Under the pieces are notes generated by a model that saw only the letters and a program-made list of their open reading frames with translations, searched no databases and was not told where the DNA came from. The position numbers and the translations under genes are program-made. 45,908 nucleotides of DNA from Coriobacteriales bacterium (lineage in GTDB: Bacteria > Actinomycetota > Coriobacteriia > Coriobacteriales > UBA8131), in assembly GCA_031256715.1 (NCBI GenBank), contig JAIRQA010000017.1, positions 1 through 45,908 of the forward strand, written 5' to 3'. Below, piece by piece: positions 34,663-42,544 of this stretch. Position 1 is the stretch's first letter; each line of letters begins with the position of its first letter.

Positions 34663-37335
34663 CTACAACTTTGTTCTTAACAACATCATAGAGTGCAGCA
34701 ACACTAATAGCAATACGCCAACATCGGCAACTATCGCCATCCACATGCCGGCAAGACCTACAATAGCCAAAGCCATAACCGCAATCTTAAACGTTAGTGC
34801 AAAAGCAATATTTATGCGAATCGTACGCATCACTTTACGCGATAACACAAAAAAGCGCGGTAAGGCTTCTAAGCTATTTGCCAATAAAGCGACATCGGCC
34901 ACTTCTAACGCAGTGTCAGAACCGGCAGCGCCCATGGCAATGCCTATGTCTGCCGCCGCCAAAGCAGGAGCATCGTTTATGCCATCGCCTACCATGGCAA
35001 CTGTTCCATAACGCTTTCTTAATTGCTCAATTTGAATTTGTTTGTCTTGCGGCAAAAGCTCGCCATAGCACTCATTTATCTGTGCTAATGCGGCAATTGC
35101 GTTTGCGGTTGCCAAGTTATCGCCAGAGAGCATAACAGACGCGCCATAGCCAGATAACTTGCCAAGCTTACTTACAACGCCTGCCGCATCATCGCGCAAA
35201 ATATCACGAACAACAATCAGACCAATGATTATGTTATTGCGCATCACAGTTAAAACAGTTCCGGCATTTTTCTCTGCAGCGCTAGCATCTTTTGTGGCTT
35301 GTGTGATATTTGGCAAATCGCCACTTAAAGATTTTAGCGAGCCCACAAATACTTCACTACCATCTACAACGCCGCTAATGCCTTTTCCGGCTTGCTCGGT
35401 GATATCTGTGGCAGGCAAAATAGAGTTAAAACCTTGTTTTTCCCATGCCTGAACAACCGCACGCGCCAATGGATGCGTAGAGTCGCGCTCCAGCGCATAG
35501 GCAACACTTAGGACATCTAGATCATCGCTCGTAAAAACCTTATTCGCTTGGGTACTGTTACAACCACAATTGCACTTCTCGACATTATTATTATTGTTAT
35601 CGCAAGTTGCGGTATTAGGTAAGGCATTTGTTGTTATGTTATTTCGCGCAACGGCAGAATTTTTGACGTCATTGCTATAAGAGTGAATTGCCACAACTTC
35701 AGGTTTACCGTGAGTTAGCGTGCCGGTCTTGTCAAAAGCGACGGCCTTTATGCTGGCGCCTAACTCTAAAAACGCTCCGCCCTTAACCAAGATTCCACAA
35801 CGTGCCGCACGAGCTAATCCACAAACCACGCTTACGGGGGTAGCAATAACAAGAGCGCATGGGCAACCGATAACTAAAAGCGACAATGCGCGATAAACCC
35901 AAACATCAAAGCCTCCTAAAGCTAGAGATGCTCCAAATGTAGCTGCGATAATGTCTAAAAGCGGAGGCATTATCGCAACTACTGCTGCCAGAAGTACTAC
36001 TATAGGAGTATAATAGCGCGCGAACTTATTAATAAAGCGCTCTGCTGGACTACGTTTAGACTGCGACTCGGCAACCAAGGCAACTATACGCGCAAGTGTA
36101 GAATTTTGAACGGTTGCTGTGACCTCGTATTCAAGCTTGCCGTCTACAGAAAGCGTACCCGAGAAAAGCTGCGAGCCTATGCTCTTTTGAACCGGAATTG
36201 ACTCTCCGGTTATGGATGATTCATCTACACTGGCTTGGCCGCTTGTGACAATACCATCTAAGGGTATGCGCGAGCCTGGACGAACGACAACAATTGCTCC
36301 AACTGAAACATCTTCGGGAGAAACCTCTATAAGTGTTGCACCATTGGCGTTTGAGTTGTTGGGGGTGTTGCCGCTACTGGCTGCGCTGGTGCTGTTGGGG
36401 GTGTTGCCGCTGTTAGATACCATTAAGACTTTCTGGGGGCTAAGTTCCATAAGTTTTTTAATGGAGTCGCGATTTCTGCCAATTGCAAAACCCTCTATCC
36501 ACTCTCCCAAACTAAAAAGAAAGACAACGATAGCTGCCTCAGAGAAATCACCAAGAATGCAAGCGCCAATAACCGCAATAACCATTAATATATTTATGTC
36601 TATGCGACGCCCTTTTATGGCACTTATAACCTCCGGAGCAATAAGCCAAAGACCTACCGCGGCTCCAAAAAGCGACAAGGCAGACGATACAAAATCAACC
36701 GTATTGGCGCCTTGTGAGGCAGAAGCTAAAGTATTTGCAGAAACGCCAGCTGCCGCAGACAATAGTTGCTCGCTAAGGCTTGCGCCAAAACCGGTAAGGT
36801 GCATAACAAGGCCTAGCAAGGAAAAGATTCCGCAAAAAATTAGCTTTATTGCGTTACCATTAAGCTTGTTGCCCGAAGTTTCATCGTGAGCATGTGAGCT
36901 AGAGTTAGCTTGAGTTTTACTGCCAGATGGTTCTAAGACAGGCTTAGCATGCAAAGATGCGCAAGCCGCACAACAAGCGTGATCGCCCTCGTCTACCTCA
37001 TCTGCCTTTGCTTCTTGTTTGTGAACAAGCAAGTGATCAGAGCCATGGTTAAATGTGTGGTCGTGGGTGTGGTCATGAGTGTGGTCATGGTTAATGGTGA
37101 GGTCTTGGGTGTGATTGTGGTTGATGGTGTGAGCATGCGCCTGGTCATGCTCAGGAAGGCAGGCGCTGTCATGCGCCTGGTCATGCTCAGGAAGGCAAGC
37201 GCTGTCGTGCGCGTGAGCATCTTCAGGAAGGCAAGCGCTGTCGTGCGCGTGATCATGGGTGTGATTGTGGCTATGAGGTTTTTCGTCTTTGCGTTCGTGA
37301 CCGCAACAACAACTATCTAAGCAAGCTTCACTCAT
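34663..37335 (-). CDS. P1B-type heavy-metal (Zn/Cd/Pb) exporting ATPase with His-rich N-terminus
   Basis: 890 aa. ATP-driven efflux pump of the inner membrane. Core motifs are the phosphatase loop TGESIPVQK near residue 370, the CPC metal site in VIGCPCALVIATPVS near 490, phosphorylation site FDKTGTLTHGKP near 535, and hinge MVGDGINDAPALAAADIGIAMG near 815. About seven or eight TM helices. The N-terminus lacks a clear ferredoxin-like HMA domain. Instead it has Cys clusters (CLDSCCCGHE; CCAACASLH) and a long His/Asp-rich tract with ACLPEHDQAHDS repeats. A second Cys-rich insert (EKCNCGCN) lies in the nucleotide-binding region near 590. ATG 37335 has AGAGGAG and lies 6 bp after the repressor stop. 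CadA/ZntA-type function is supported by that repressor. Confidence 0.92.
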   Translation of the reverse strand: MSEACLDSCCCGHERKDEKPHSHNHTHDHAHDSACLPEDAHAHDSACLPEHDQAHDSACLPEHDQAHAHTINHNHTQDLTINHDHTHDHTHDHTFNHGSDHLLVHKQEAKADEVDEGDHACCAACASLHAKPVLEPSGSKTQANSSSHAHDETSGNKLNGNAIKLIFCGIFSLLGLVMHLTGFGASLSEQLLSAAAGVSANTLASASQGANTVDFVSSALSLFGAAVGLWLIAPEVISAIKGRRIDINILMVIAVIGACILGDFSEAAIVVFLFSLGEWIEGFAIGRNRDSIKKLMELSPQKVLMVSNSGNTPNSTSAASSGNTPNNSNANGATLIEVSPEDVSVGAIVVVRPGSRIPLDGIVTSGQASVDESSITGESIPVQKSIGSQLFSGTLSVDGKLEYEVTATVQNSTLARIVALVAESQSKRSPAERFINKFARYYTPIVVLLAAVVAIMPPLLDIIAATFGASLALGGFDVWVYRALSLLVIGCPCALVIATPVSVVCGLARAARCGILVKGGAFLELGASIKAVAFDKTGTLTHGKPEVVAIHSYSNDVKNSAVARNNITTNALPNTATCDNNNNNVEKCNCGCNSTQANKVFTSDDLDVLSVAYALERDSTHPLARAVVQAWEKQGFNSILPATDITEQAGKGISGVVDGSEVFVGSLKSLSGDLPNITQATKDASAAEKNAGTVLTVMRNNIIIGLIVVRDILRDDAAGVVSKLGKLSGYGASVMLSGDNLATANAIAALAQINECYGELLPQDKQIQIEQLRKRYGTVAMVGDGINDAPALAAADIGIAMGAAGSDTALEVADVALLANSLEALPRFFVLSRKVMRTIRINIAFALTFKIAVMALAIVGLAGMWMAIVADVGVLLLVLLHSMMLLRTKL
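37141..37248. repeat. 36 bp in-frame tandem repeat in the metal-ATPase N-terminus
   Basis: Three units begin at 37141, 37177 and 37213. Each encodes a 12-residue ACLPEHDQAHDS-like block with one Cys and two or more His. Copy-number change would alter the number of potential metal-binding residues. Confidence 0.9.
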
Positions 37336-37341
37336 AATGCT

Positions 37342-37725
37342 CTACTCCTCTACTTCGCTAGCGTGTTCTATACCTATAACAATTAAATGGCGCACATGGT
37401 CATCGGCTAAGCGATAGACAGCGCGTTGTCCGTCACGCCTTGCCCGCACCAATCCGCGATCGCGCAAAAGTCGCAATTGATGACTAACTGCAGATTGCGA
37501 TACTTCGCAAACTTCTTGCAATTCGCAAACGCAAAGCTCGCCAGCCATTAATGACGAAAGTATCTTTAAACGCGTAGAGTCTGATAATGCCGAGAAGATC
37601 TCTGTAACCTTATAGATGATCTCATCAGATGGCAATGTGCACTCGGCTGCGTCTATTGCGCAAAGGTTAGTTTCCTGAGTTGCGCAACATTCAAGATGCG
37701 TACTTGATTCTGTTTTAATATCCAT
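37342..37725 (-). CDS. ArsR/SmtB-family metal-sensing repressor
   Basis: About 127 aa winged-helix repressor. The alpha3 motif ELCVCEL is the CadC-type thiolate site, with extra N-terminal cysteines (ECCATQETNLC). The C-terminal helix DDHVRHLIVIGIEHASE reproduces the spacing of the SmtB/CzrA alpha5 zinc site (D-x-H-x10-H-x2-E). Both site types are therefore present, as in CadC. The recognition helix is VSQSAVSHQLRLLRDRGLV. The ORF track starts at ATG 37737, but ATG 37725 is preceded by GGAG at 6 nt and is preferred. It is the first gene of a two-gene operon with the metal ATPase. Confidence 0.93.
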   Translation of the reverse strand: MDIKTESSTHLECCATQETNLCAIDAAECTLPSDEIIYKVTEIFSALSDSTRLKILSSLMAGELCVCELQEVCEVSQSAVSHQLRLLRDRGLVRARRDGQRAVYRLADDHVRHLIVIGIEHASEVEE

Positions 37726-37793
37726 TTCTTGCTCCATTCGTCACACTTATTTCTATTTCTTTCGCGAGCCTATTCTTATTTGTGCAAGGCTGA

Positions 37794-37871
37794 CGGCGTT
37801 CTTCTCAACAATTATTTGAGCATATAGGCTGGTGGTGTTCTTCTCAACATTATATGAGCATATGTTCATAT
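37794..37871. repeat. Imperfect about 40 bp direct repeat upstream of the repressor gene
   Basis: GTTCTTCTCAACA...TTTGAGCATATA (about 37798-37827) is repeated as GTTCTTCTCAACA...TATGAGCATATG (37838-37863). The repeat carries a half-site of the operator, so a second weak repressor site downstream of the promoter is possible. Confidence 0.6.
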
Positions 37872-37898
37872 AATACATACTGTCGCAAGGATTGTCAA
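37852..37898 (-). promoter_or_regulatory. Repressor/ATPase operon promoter with SmtB-type operator
   Basis: On the minus strand, -35 TTGACA (37898-37893) and -10 TATTAT (37875-37870) are separated by exactly 17 bp. Overlapping the -10 is the imperfect 20 bp palindrome ATATGAGCATATGTTCATAT (37852-37871), closely matching the TGAAC...GTTCA class of SmtB/CzrA operators. The layout implies that metal-free repressor blocks RNA polymerase. Confidence 0.8.
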
Positions 37899-37916
37899 GA
37901 GGTCTCTAAAAGAAAA

Positions 37917-37925
37917 TGGTATAAT
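37917..37925 (+). promoter_or_regulatory. Extended -10 promoter candidate for the SPFH operon
   Basis: TGGTATAAT is a full extended -10 element on the plus strand. It lies about 137 bp before the SPFH start and diverges from the metal-repressor promoter. No good -35 is seen at 16-18 bp, which extended -10 promoters can tolerate. Confidence 0.5.
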
Positions 37926-38061
37926 GGCATCAGTTGTCTTTCTTGCCGGCAGTATCTGCGTATCTGCAAAAGTCTTTGTTGGCAAGCTCAAGTTTTATAT
38001 ACGGAGATCTATAAGCGATAATCGCAATAGGGACTTAAGTCCATAACTGAAAGGAAGAAGC

Positions 38062-39450
38062 ATGGCAATCGGTTTTATTGAGGCTTTTAAAGGGGCAGTT
38101 GGCGGCACACTTGGCGACCAGTGGCGCGATTTTTACACTGTTCCAACTGACTTTCCTGGCACCGTAGGTCTTGTTCCGGCTGTACCTTCGTCGCAAAACG
38201 CCGGACGCGGAGCCAACTTAAAGGGCAGCGACAACATCATCACCAATGGCTCGAAACTAATTGTTCCGGAAGGCTATGGCCTTGTAACGATTGAAAATGG
38301 AGCTATAACAGGCTTTGTTTCGCAGGCGGGCGGCTACGAATTTAGGTCTGATGATGTAAACGCGAAGACCTTTATTGGTGGCGATGGCATGTTTGACTCC
38401 CTGCTTAAGCAGGCAATAGAACGTGCCAGCTTTGGTGGTAGGCCTGGTTCAGAGCATTTAGCGTTTTATGTAAACTTAAAAGAGATTCCCGGAAACAAAT
38501 TTGGTACAAGAACCGAAATTTATTGGTTTGACTCTTTTCTAAATACCCAAGTTGGCGCCTTAACTCATGGCTCATACAGCTTGCGCATAGTAGACCCTCT
38601 ATTGTTTATAAAAAACTTCGTTCCTGCTAGCTTTATCTCTGCAGGTGCAGAAATATTTGACTTTGCAGACACAAATAATAGCGCAACCGATCAGTTGTTT
38701 AATGAAGTCATTGCTTGCCTTTCTTCGGCTATGTCTAAGTTTACCAACGACCCAGACAAAGAAAATAGCATTCGCAACATTCAGCAGGGAAGCGCCCTTT
38801 TTGCAACTTCACTTTCTGCCGCGGTAGAAGAAAATTACCAATGGCGTAGCGCACGAGGACTAGAGATTGTTTCTGCTGCTTTGCTAAATATTACCTATGA
38901 TGAAGACACCAAGGCACTACTTACAGAGGTTAAGCGAGCCGATGCCTTAATGGGTGCGCGGGGCAATTCATTCTTGCAGCAATCTGTTGCGCGTGGCATT
39001 CAGGCAGCTGGCTCGAACCCATCTGGAGGCGGCGCAATGGGCATGGCATTTATGGGTATGGGGCTTAACGCCGCTGGTGGCATGGCTCAGGGGCTACAAC
39101 AACCTGTAGCTGCCGCGGCTGCGCCTACAGCAGACGCCTCGGCGTATCTCTTTGATCCTATGACTGGTCAGCCAATTAACGCAGCTGCCACGACGGGCGT
39201 TGGCGTAGCTAACGCAACAGCTGCAGGCGTTGGTGCAGCTAACGCAACAGCTGCGGGCGTTTCGCCTCAAGCGACGAGCACTGCGACAACGGCAGCGCAG
39301 GCTCAAGCTCCTTTGTCAACAGGCATTGCAGACACCACTCCAACTGAAGATCCTTATGAAAAGCTCACCAAACTTAAAGGATTATTAGATAACGGCGTTA
39401 TCACACAAGCAGATTTTGATGCCTCAAAGGCAAAGTTGCTTGGAATATAA
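38062..39450 (+). CDS. SPFH-domain (YdjI/virion-core-like) protein with C-terminal SHOCT
   Basis: 462 aa. The N-terminal two-thirds (about 1-320) is the SPFH/band-7-like domain of the YdjI family, starting GFIEAFKGAVGGTLGDQWRDFY. A Gly/Ala/Met-rich linker with a 10-residue repeat (GVGVANATAA) follows, then a SHOCT motif at the end (KLTKLKGLLDNGVITQADFDASKAKLL). No TM helix is seen, so membrane attachment is probably peripheral. ATG 38062 has GAAAGGAAG upstream. In B. subtilis YdjI acts with membrane proteins YdjG/YdjH and PspA; the next two genes look like YdjG/YdjH counterparts, but no pspA is here. Confidence 0.85.
   Translation: MAIGFIEAFKGAVGGTLGDQWRDFYTVPTDFPGTVGLVPAVPSSQNAGRGANLKGSDNIITNGSKLIVPEGYGLVTIENGAITGFVSQAGGYEFRSDDVNAKTFIGGDGMFDSLLKQAIERASFGGRPGSEHLAFYVNLKEIPGNKFGTRTEIYWFDSFLNTQVGALTHGSYSLRIVDPLLFIKNFVPASFISAGAEIFDFADTNNSATDQLFNEVIACLSSAMSKFTNDPDKENSIRNIQQGSALFATSLSAAVEENYQWRSARGLEIVSAALLNITYDEDTKALLTEVKRADALMGARGNSFLQQSVARGIQAAGSNPSGGGAMGMAFMGMGLNAAGGMAQGLQQPVAAAAAPTADASAYLFDPMTGQPINAAATTGVGVANATAAGVGAANATAAGVSPQATSTATTAAQAQAPLSTGIADTTPTEDPYEKLTKLKGLLDNGVITQADFDASKAKLLGI
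39196..39255. repeat. 30 bp in-frame tandem repeat in the SPFH gene linker
   Basis: Two near-identical 30 bp units (39196-39225 and 39226-39255) encode GVGVANATAA-type blocks between the SPFH and SHOCT parts. The frame is preserved. Confidence 0.85.
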
Positions 39451-39497
39451 GTTTTATTCAATAGTAAGATATCATACTAGTAAGGTAGCATGCTATT

Positions 39498-40886
39498 ATG
39501 TATTGTGAAAAATGCGGCAACCAACTTTTAGATAATGCTCGCTTTTGTGACGTCTGTGGTCAATCTGTAGGAGCAATGGCTTCAAGTACGTTTGATGGGC
39601 AAGCGCCAGCAGAGCAAACGCCAGCAAGCGCTGTTGACGGGTACCAGGTAACAACTACGCAGCAAGCGCTTGGGCAAATGACTGCTGATGCAAGCGCTCG
39701 CCCATTGGGCACGAATACAAACCCTGAAGTTATAACTCAGGAAGGTAGCGGCAAGCAAGGTGTAAACCGCTGCCCAAGCTGCAGCTCTTCTGATGTTAGC
39801 TTAAACATTAAGACCGGCATGTTGCGTTGTGAGTTTTGCCGCACAGAATGGTCAGAGGCAACCGATGACCTAGATTTTGACATCGGTTCGCTTCAGGGAG
39901 TGATTATTGGCAGTGGCGCAGCAGATATCGATGCCAACTTTGATGACGTCATCACCTTAAAATGCTCTGGTTGCGGCGCGGAAGTTGTTATAGACACCAG
40001 TGACGCACAACAAGCTCGCTGCCATTGGTGCCGCAACATGCTAAGCATCAATCAGCAAATTCCCAATGGCGCAGTCCCAGATGCAATTTTGCCTTTTAAG
40101 CTAACTAAACAACAGGCCGAAGAATACATTGCTAAATTCGTTAACAAGCGTCGCTTCTTTGCGCATCCAAAGTTTACTGCCGAGTTTAACCCAAGTAATG
40201 TCATGGGGGTTTATTTGCCATATATGGTTATAGACATAAACGCACATGCCAGCTTCAGTGGACAAGGTGAACATCTTGTTCGTCGTTATACTGTAAGAAA
40301 TAATGACAAGCAGACGACCTACTATGACGCCGACCTCTACAATATCGGGCGTGACTTTGACCTGCATATAGATGATTTAACTATAGAGGCATCCTCAGAT
40401 AAACTAAACCAAACAACAAGTGCCAACAGCAACAATGTCATTAACGCGATTCTTCCCTATCCATTAAAAGAAACATTGCGCTTTAACGCGAACTACCTTA
40501 AAGGCTTTAGTTCAGAAAAACGCGATGTAAATCGTGAGCATGTTAGCAAGCTTACCGAGGCACAAGCACGTGACATTGCCAGATATCAGGCTAAAAACAT
40601 GACAGGGTTTTACGACCGTGGGGTGCGCTGGGATAGCACCAACGTAGATATGAAAGGGCAACTATGGAAGACCGTTTATCTTCCGGTCTGGCTTTATTCA
40701 TATATGCAGGTAAAGAGTGATGGTAAAAAATTTCTGCACTACGTTGCAACAAATGCTGTTACCGGCGAGACCATGGGTTCGGTACCAATTCACATGCCAA
40801 AGCTTTTGGGAGTTTCGGCAATTGTAGAAATTGTTGGGTGTGCCATAGGTATACTTTTGGCCTTTATCCTCTTACTTGTAAACTAG
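39498..40886 (+). CDS. Triple zinc-ribbon membrane protein (TFIIB-type ribbon, YdjG-like)
   Basis: 462 aa. Three zinc ribbons are seen: CEKCGNQLLDNARFCDVCG (residues 3-21), CPSCSSSDVSLNI...CEFC near 92-118 (TFIIB-type) and CSGCGAEVVIDTS...CHWC near 156-178. A large soluble domain of unknown fold (200-430) follows, then a single C-terminal TM helix (VEIVGCAIGILLAFILLLV). So most of the protein should face the cytosol. It lies 47 bp after the SPFH gene on the same strand and fits the YdjG role of recruiting a YdjI-type protein to the membrane. The SD is weak and distant. Confidence 0.8.
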   Translation: MYCEKCGNQLLDNARFCDVCGQSVGAMASSTFDGQAPAEQTPASAVDGYQVTTTQQALGQMTADASARPLGTNTNPEVITQEGSGKQGVNRCPSCSSSDVSLNIKTGMLRCEFCRTEWSEATDDLDFDIGSLQGVIIGSGAADIDANFDDVITLKCSGCGAEVVIDTSDAQQARCHWCRNMLSINQQIPNGAVPDAILPFKLTKQQAEEYIAKFVNKRRFFAHPKFTAEFNPSNVMGVYLPYMVIDINAHASFSGQGEHLVRRYTVRNNDKQTTYYDADLYNIGRDFDLHIDDLTIEASSDKLNQTTSANSNNVINAILPYPLKETLRFNANYLKGFSSEKRDVNREHVSKLTEAQARDIARYQAKNMTGFYDRGVRWDSTNVDMKGQLWKTVYLPVWLYSYMQVKSDGKKFLHYVATNAVTGETMGSVPIHMPKLLGVSAIVEIVGCAIGILLAFILLLVN

Positions 40887-40930
40887 GACTCGTAAACTAT
40901 GACTCGTGAGCTAAGACTCGTAAGCTAAGA
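40887..40930. repeat. Short tandem repeat between zinc-ribbon and small membrane genes
   Basis: GACTCGTAAACTAT, GACTCGTGAGCTAA and GACTCGTAAGCTAA follow each other with periods of about 14-15 bp, starting right after the zinc-ribbon stop codon. Confidence 0.7.
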
Positions 40931-40955
40931 ACAGAGATGGAGCTAGTGTATTAAT

Positions 40956-41294
40956 ATGCAATCATTAATTTATGCGAACATAATAGCTGTTGCAATTGAT
41001 AGCAGTAACGACTATAGCGCTTATCTGCCGCTACTTTTATGCCTTTCGGGGTTTATTTATTTTGCCATCATTTATTTTCGCTATCGCAATTCGGACAAGA
41101 GGCATATGCATGAAAAGGAAACGCAAACCAAGGTAGAGAATGCCACTGCCTATGACAACTTTGTTCAACATCGTAAGCGCCTGCGCAACTCCAGCATGGC
41201 CGGCGCCAACGGCGGCTTAATAGAAGGTGCTCAAAACGTAGGTAACCCCATGCTAGACGCTGGTAAAGTGCTAAAGGATTTAACTAAGCTGTAA
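40956..41294 (+). CDS. Small membrane protein of the SPFH/zinc-ribbon operon
   Basis: 112 aa. A single TM helix (YLPLLLCLSGFIYFAIIYFRY, about 22-43) is followed by a basic cytoplasmic tail of about 70 residues, with a Gly/Asn segment near the end. It has no family motif I recognise. Position after the zinc-ribbon gene suggests the YdjH place in a YdjI-YdjG-YdjH-like set, but it is much shorter than B. subtilis YdjH. The 69 bp before it contain three GACTCGTNAGCTAA-like repeats. ATG 40956 has only a distant GGAG. Confidence 0.6.
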   Translation: MQSLIYANIIAVAIDSSNDYSAYLPLLLCLSGFIYFAIIYFRYRNSDKRHMHEKETQTKVENATAYDNFVQHRKRLRNSSMAGANGGLIEGAQNVGNPMLDAGKVLKDLTKL

Positions 41295-41406
41295 GGTTTC
41301 TCACTTTGCCCGTTCGTTTGTCCGTAGGTCTACCAGTTCGTTTGCCCGTTTGTGCCTTTACTTGGTGCATTTTAAAGAATCATTAGACATCATGTATATA
41401 TATTTA

Positions 41407-41415
41407 TGGTATGAT
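41407..41415 (+). promoter_or_regulatory. Extended -10 promoter candidate for rpmB
   Basis: TGGTATGAT is an extended -10 element about 130 bp before the rpmB start, in an AT-rich stretch. It matches the form seen before the SPFH operon (TGGTATAAT). No firm -35. Confidence 0.4.
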
Positions 41416-41543
41416 TTCTTTTTTGTGTTTTCTGCATAAGTTTGCTGATTACGAAGTATTCGCTATATTCGCTACAAGCTTAACGGCAAACACCTTTATA
41501 ACCATATTTAATGTATAAAATGTTAGCAAGAAGGAGTATAGAA

Positions 41544-41732
41544 ATGTCAAAGGTATGTTCTGTGTGTGGCAAACATCCGGTTGCCGGACGTAATGTTAGC
41601 CATTCGCACCGCGTCACCAACCGTGTTTACAAGCCTAACGTACAAAAGGTCACAGTTGTTCAGGATGGCTATTCTCACAAGGCAAATGTCTGCACCAAGT
41701 GCCTAAAGGCCGGCAAGGTAGCCCGTTCGTAG
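41544..41732 (+). CDS. rpmB: Large ribosomal subunit protein bL28
   Basis: 62 aa. Typical bL28: SKVCSVCGKHPVAGRNVSHSH at the start and NVCTKCLKAGKV near the end. Two CxxC pairs indicate the zinc-binding (C+) form. The ORF track opens 11 codons early; ATG 41544 has AAGGAG at 7 nt and gives the conserved start. It is an ordinary single gene with its own promoter candidate and terminator candidate. Confidence 0.96.
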   Translation: MSKVCSVCGKHPVAGRNVSHSHRVTNRVYKPNVQKVTVVQDGYSHKANVCTKCLKAGKVARS

Positions 41733-41757
41733 CTGCATGGCTAAGCTTGCAGCATTT
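41732..41757 (+). terminator. Candidate rpmB terminator
   Basis: GCTGCA (41732-41737) pairs with TGCAGC (41748-41753), followed by ATTTT. The stem is short (6 bp) and the U tract short, so it is moderately convincing. Confidence 0.45.
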
Positions 41758-41766
41758 TAGTTCTGT

Positions 41767-41817
41767 ATGATTATTAATGATTGTTAATGATTGTTAATGA
41801 TTATTTATGATTATTGC
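41767..41817. repeat. ATGATTGTTA-type short tandem repeat at the thiN 3' end
   Basis: ATTATTAATGATTGTTAATG-like units of 10-11 bp repeat four to five times. They cross the thiN stop codon at 41794, so the last residues of ThiN (IAIIINNH) are repeat-encoded. Confidence 0.7.
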
Positions 41818-42543
41818 AATGGCGCCGCTCTCCACCTGGATGGCGGCACTTTTGTCTTCAACGACATTTGAGATTCCTCTAGGATCTAACACTTCTAATT
41901 TGGCACCTTGCAAGTTCCAGCGCAAGCCACATTCACTAATCACCGTACTTGCCATTATTGGTAATGTTGAGAAGATCTGTCCTGCCGCAAGATACTTGCC
42001 AACGTTTACTTCGCGGCCCTGTGCGACAACAATAATAATTTCTGAATCTGACAAAAGCAATAACCCCGATGGCGCAAAACTATTTGCCATCTTTGCTGCT
42101 GCGCCAAGGCATGCCAGTTCATGATCGATGCGTCCACCACGCCAATTTAGCACAACTGTGCTTTTAAAGCCTTGTTCATGTGCGCAACGCAAGGCAAGCT
42201 CTAAATCGGTCTCGTCCTTCTCAACATTATAAGCGATTATATTCACATGCTCGTGTGCTAGCTTATTATAAATTTCTTTGGGCAAAGAATCCATATCGCC
42301 AACAAGATAATCTAAAGCAATACCAGCATCTATAGCCACTGCTGCACCATAATCAGCCGCAATTACCGCGTCGCAGCATGATGCAACGCGCAAAAGTGAG
42401 GTTGCGTTGGCAATAGGACTGCCAGAGATTATCAGAGCCAGCGGGCGTATGCACTGGCTAAGTAAACTTTCTAGAACATCACGCTTAATGCTATTTGCTT
42501 TAACCGGCGCCACCTGAATGTCATATACTTTAAGCGGCAGCAC
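41794..42543 (-). CDS. thiN: Thiamine pyrophosphokinase
   Basis: 249 aa. Makes thiamine diphosphate from thiamine and ATP. Catalytic-domain motifs: AADYGAAVAIDAG near residue 68, LVGDMDSLP near 87, DETDLELALRCA near 112 and WRGGRIDHELACLGA near 135. The beta-sandwich thiamine-binding domain follows. It has a short N-terminal extension of about 35 residues before the fold. The start is GTG 42543, one base after the flavin-reductase stop, so the pair is translationally coupled. Confidence 0.9.
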   Translation of the reverse strand: MLPLKVYDIQVAPVKANSIKRDVLESLLSQCIRPLALIISGSPIANATSLLRVASCCDAVIAADYGAAVAIDAGIALDYLVGDMDSLPKEIYNKLAHEHVNIIAYNVEKDETDLELALRCAHEQGFKSTVVLNWRGGRIDHELACLGAAAKMANSFAPSGLLLLSDSEIIIVVAQGREVNVGKYLAAGQIFSTLPIMASTVISECGLRWNLQGAKLEVLDPRGISNVVEDKSAAIQVESGAIAIIINNH

Positions 42544-42544
42544 C

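Noticed and set aside
36949-37320. Plus-strand and alternative-frame ORFs opposite the metal ATPase N-terminus
   Set aside because: They are shadow frames of the His-rich repeat; the ATPase frame has the RBS and conserved domains.
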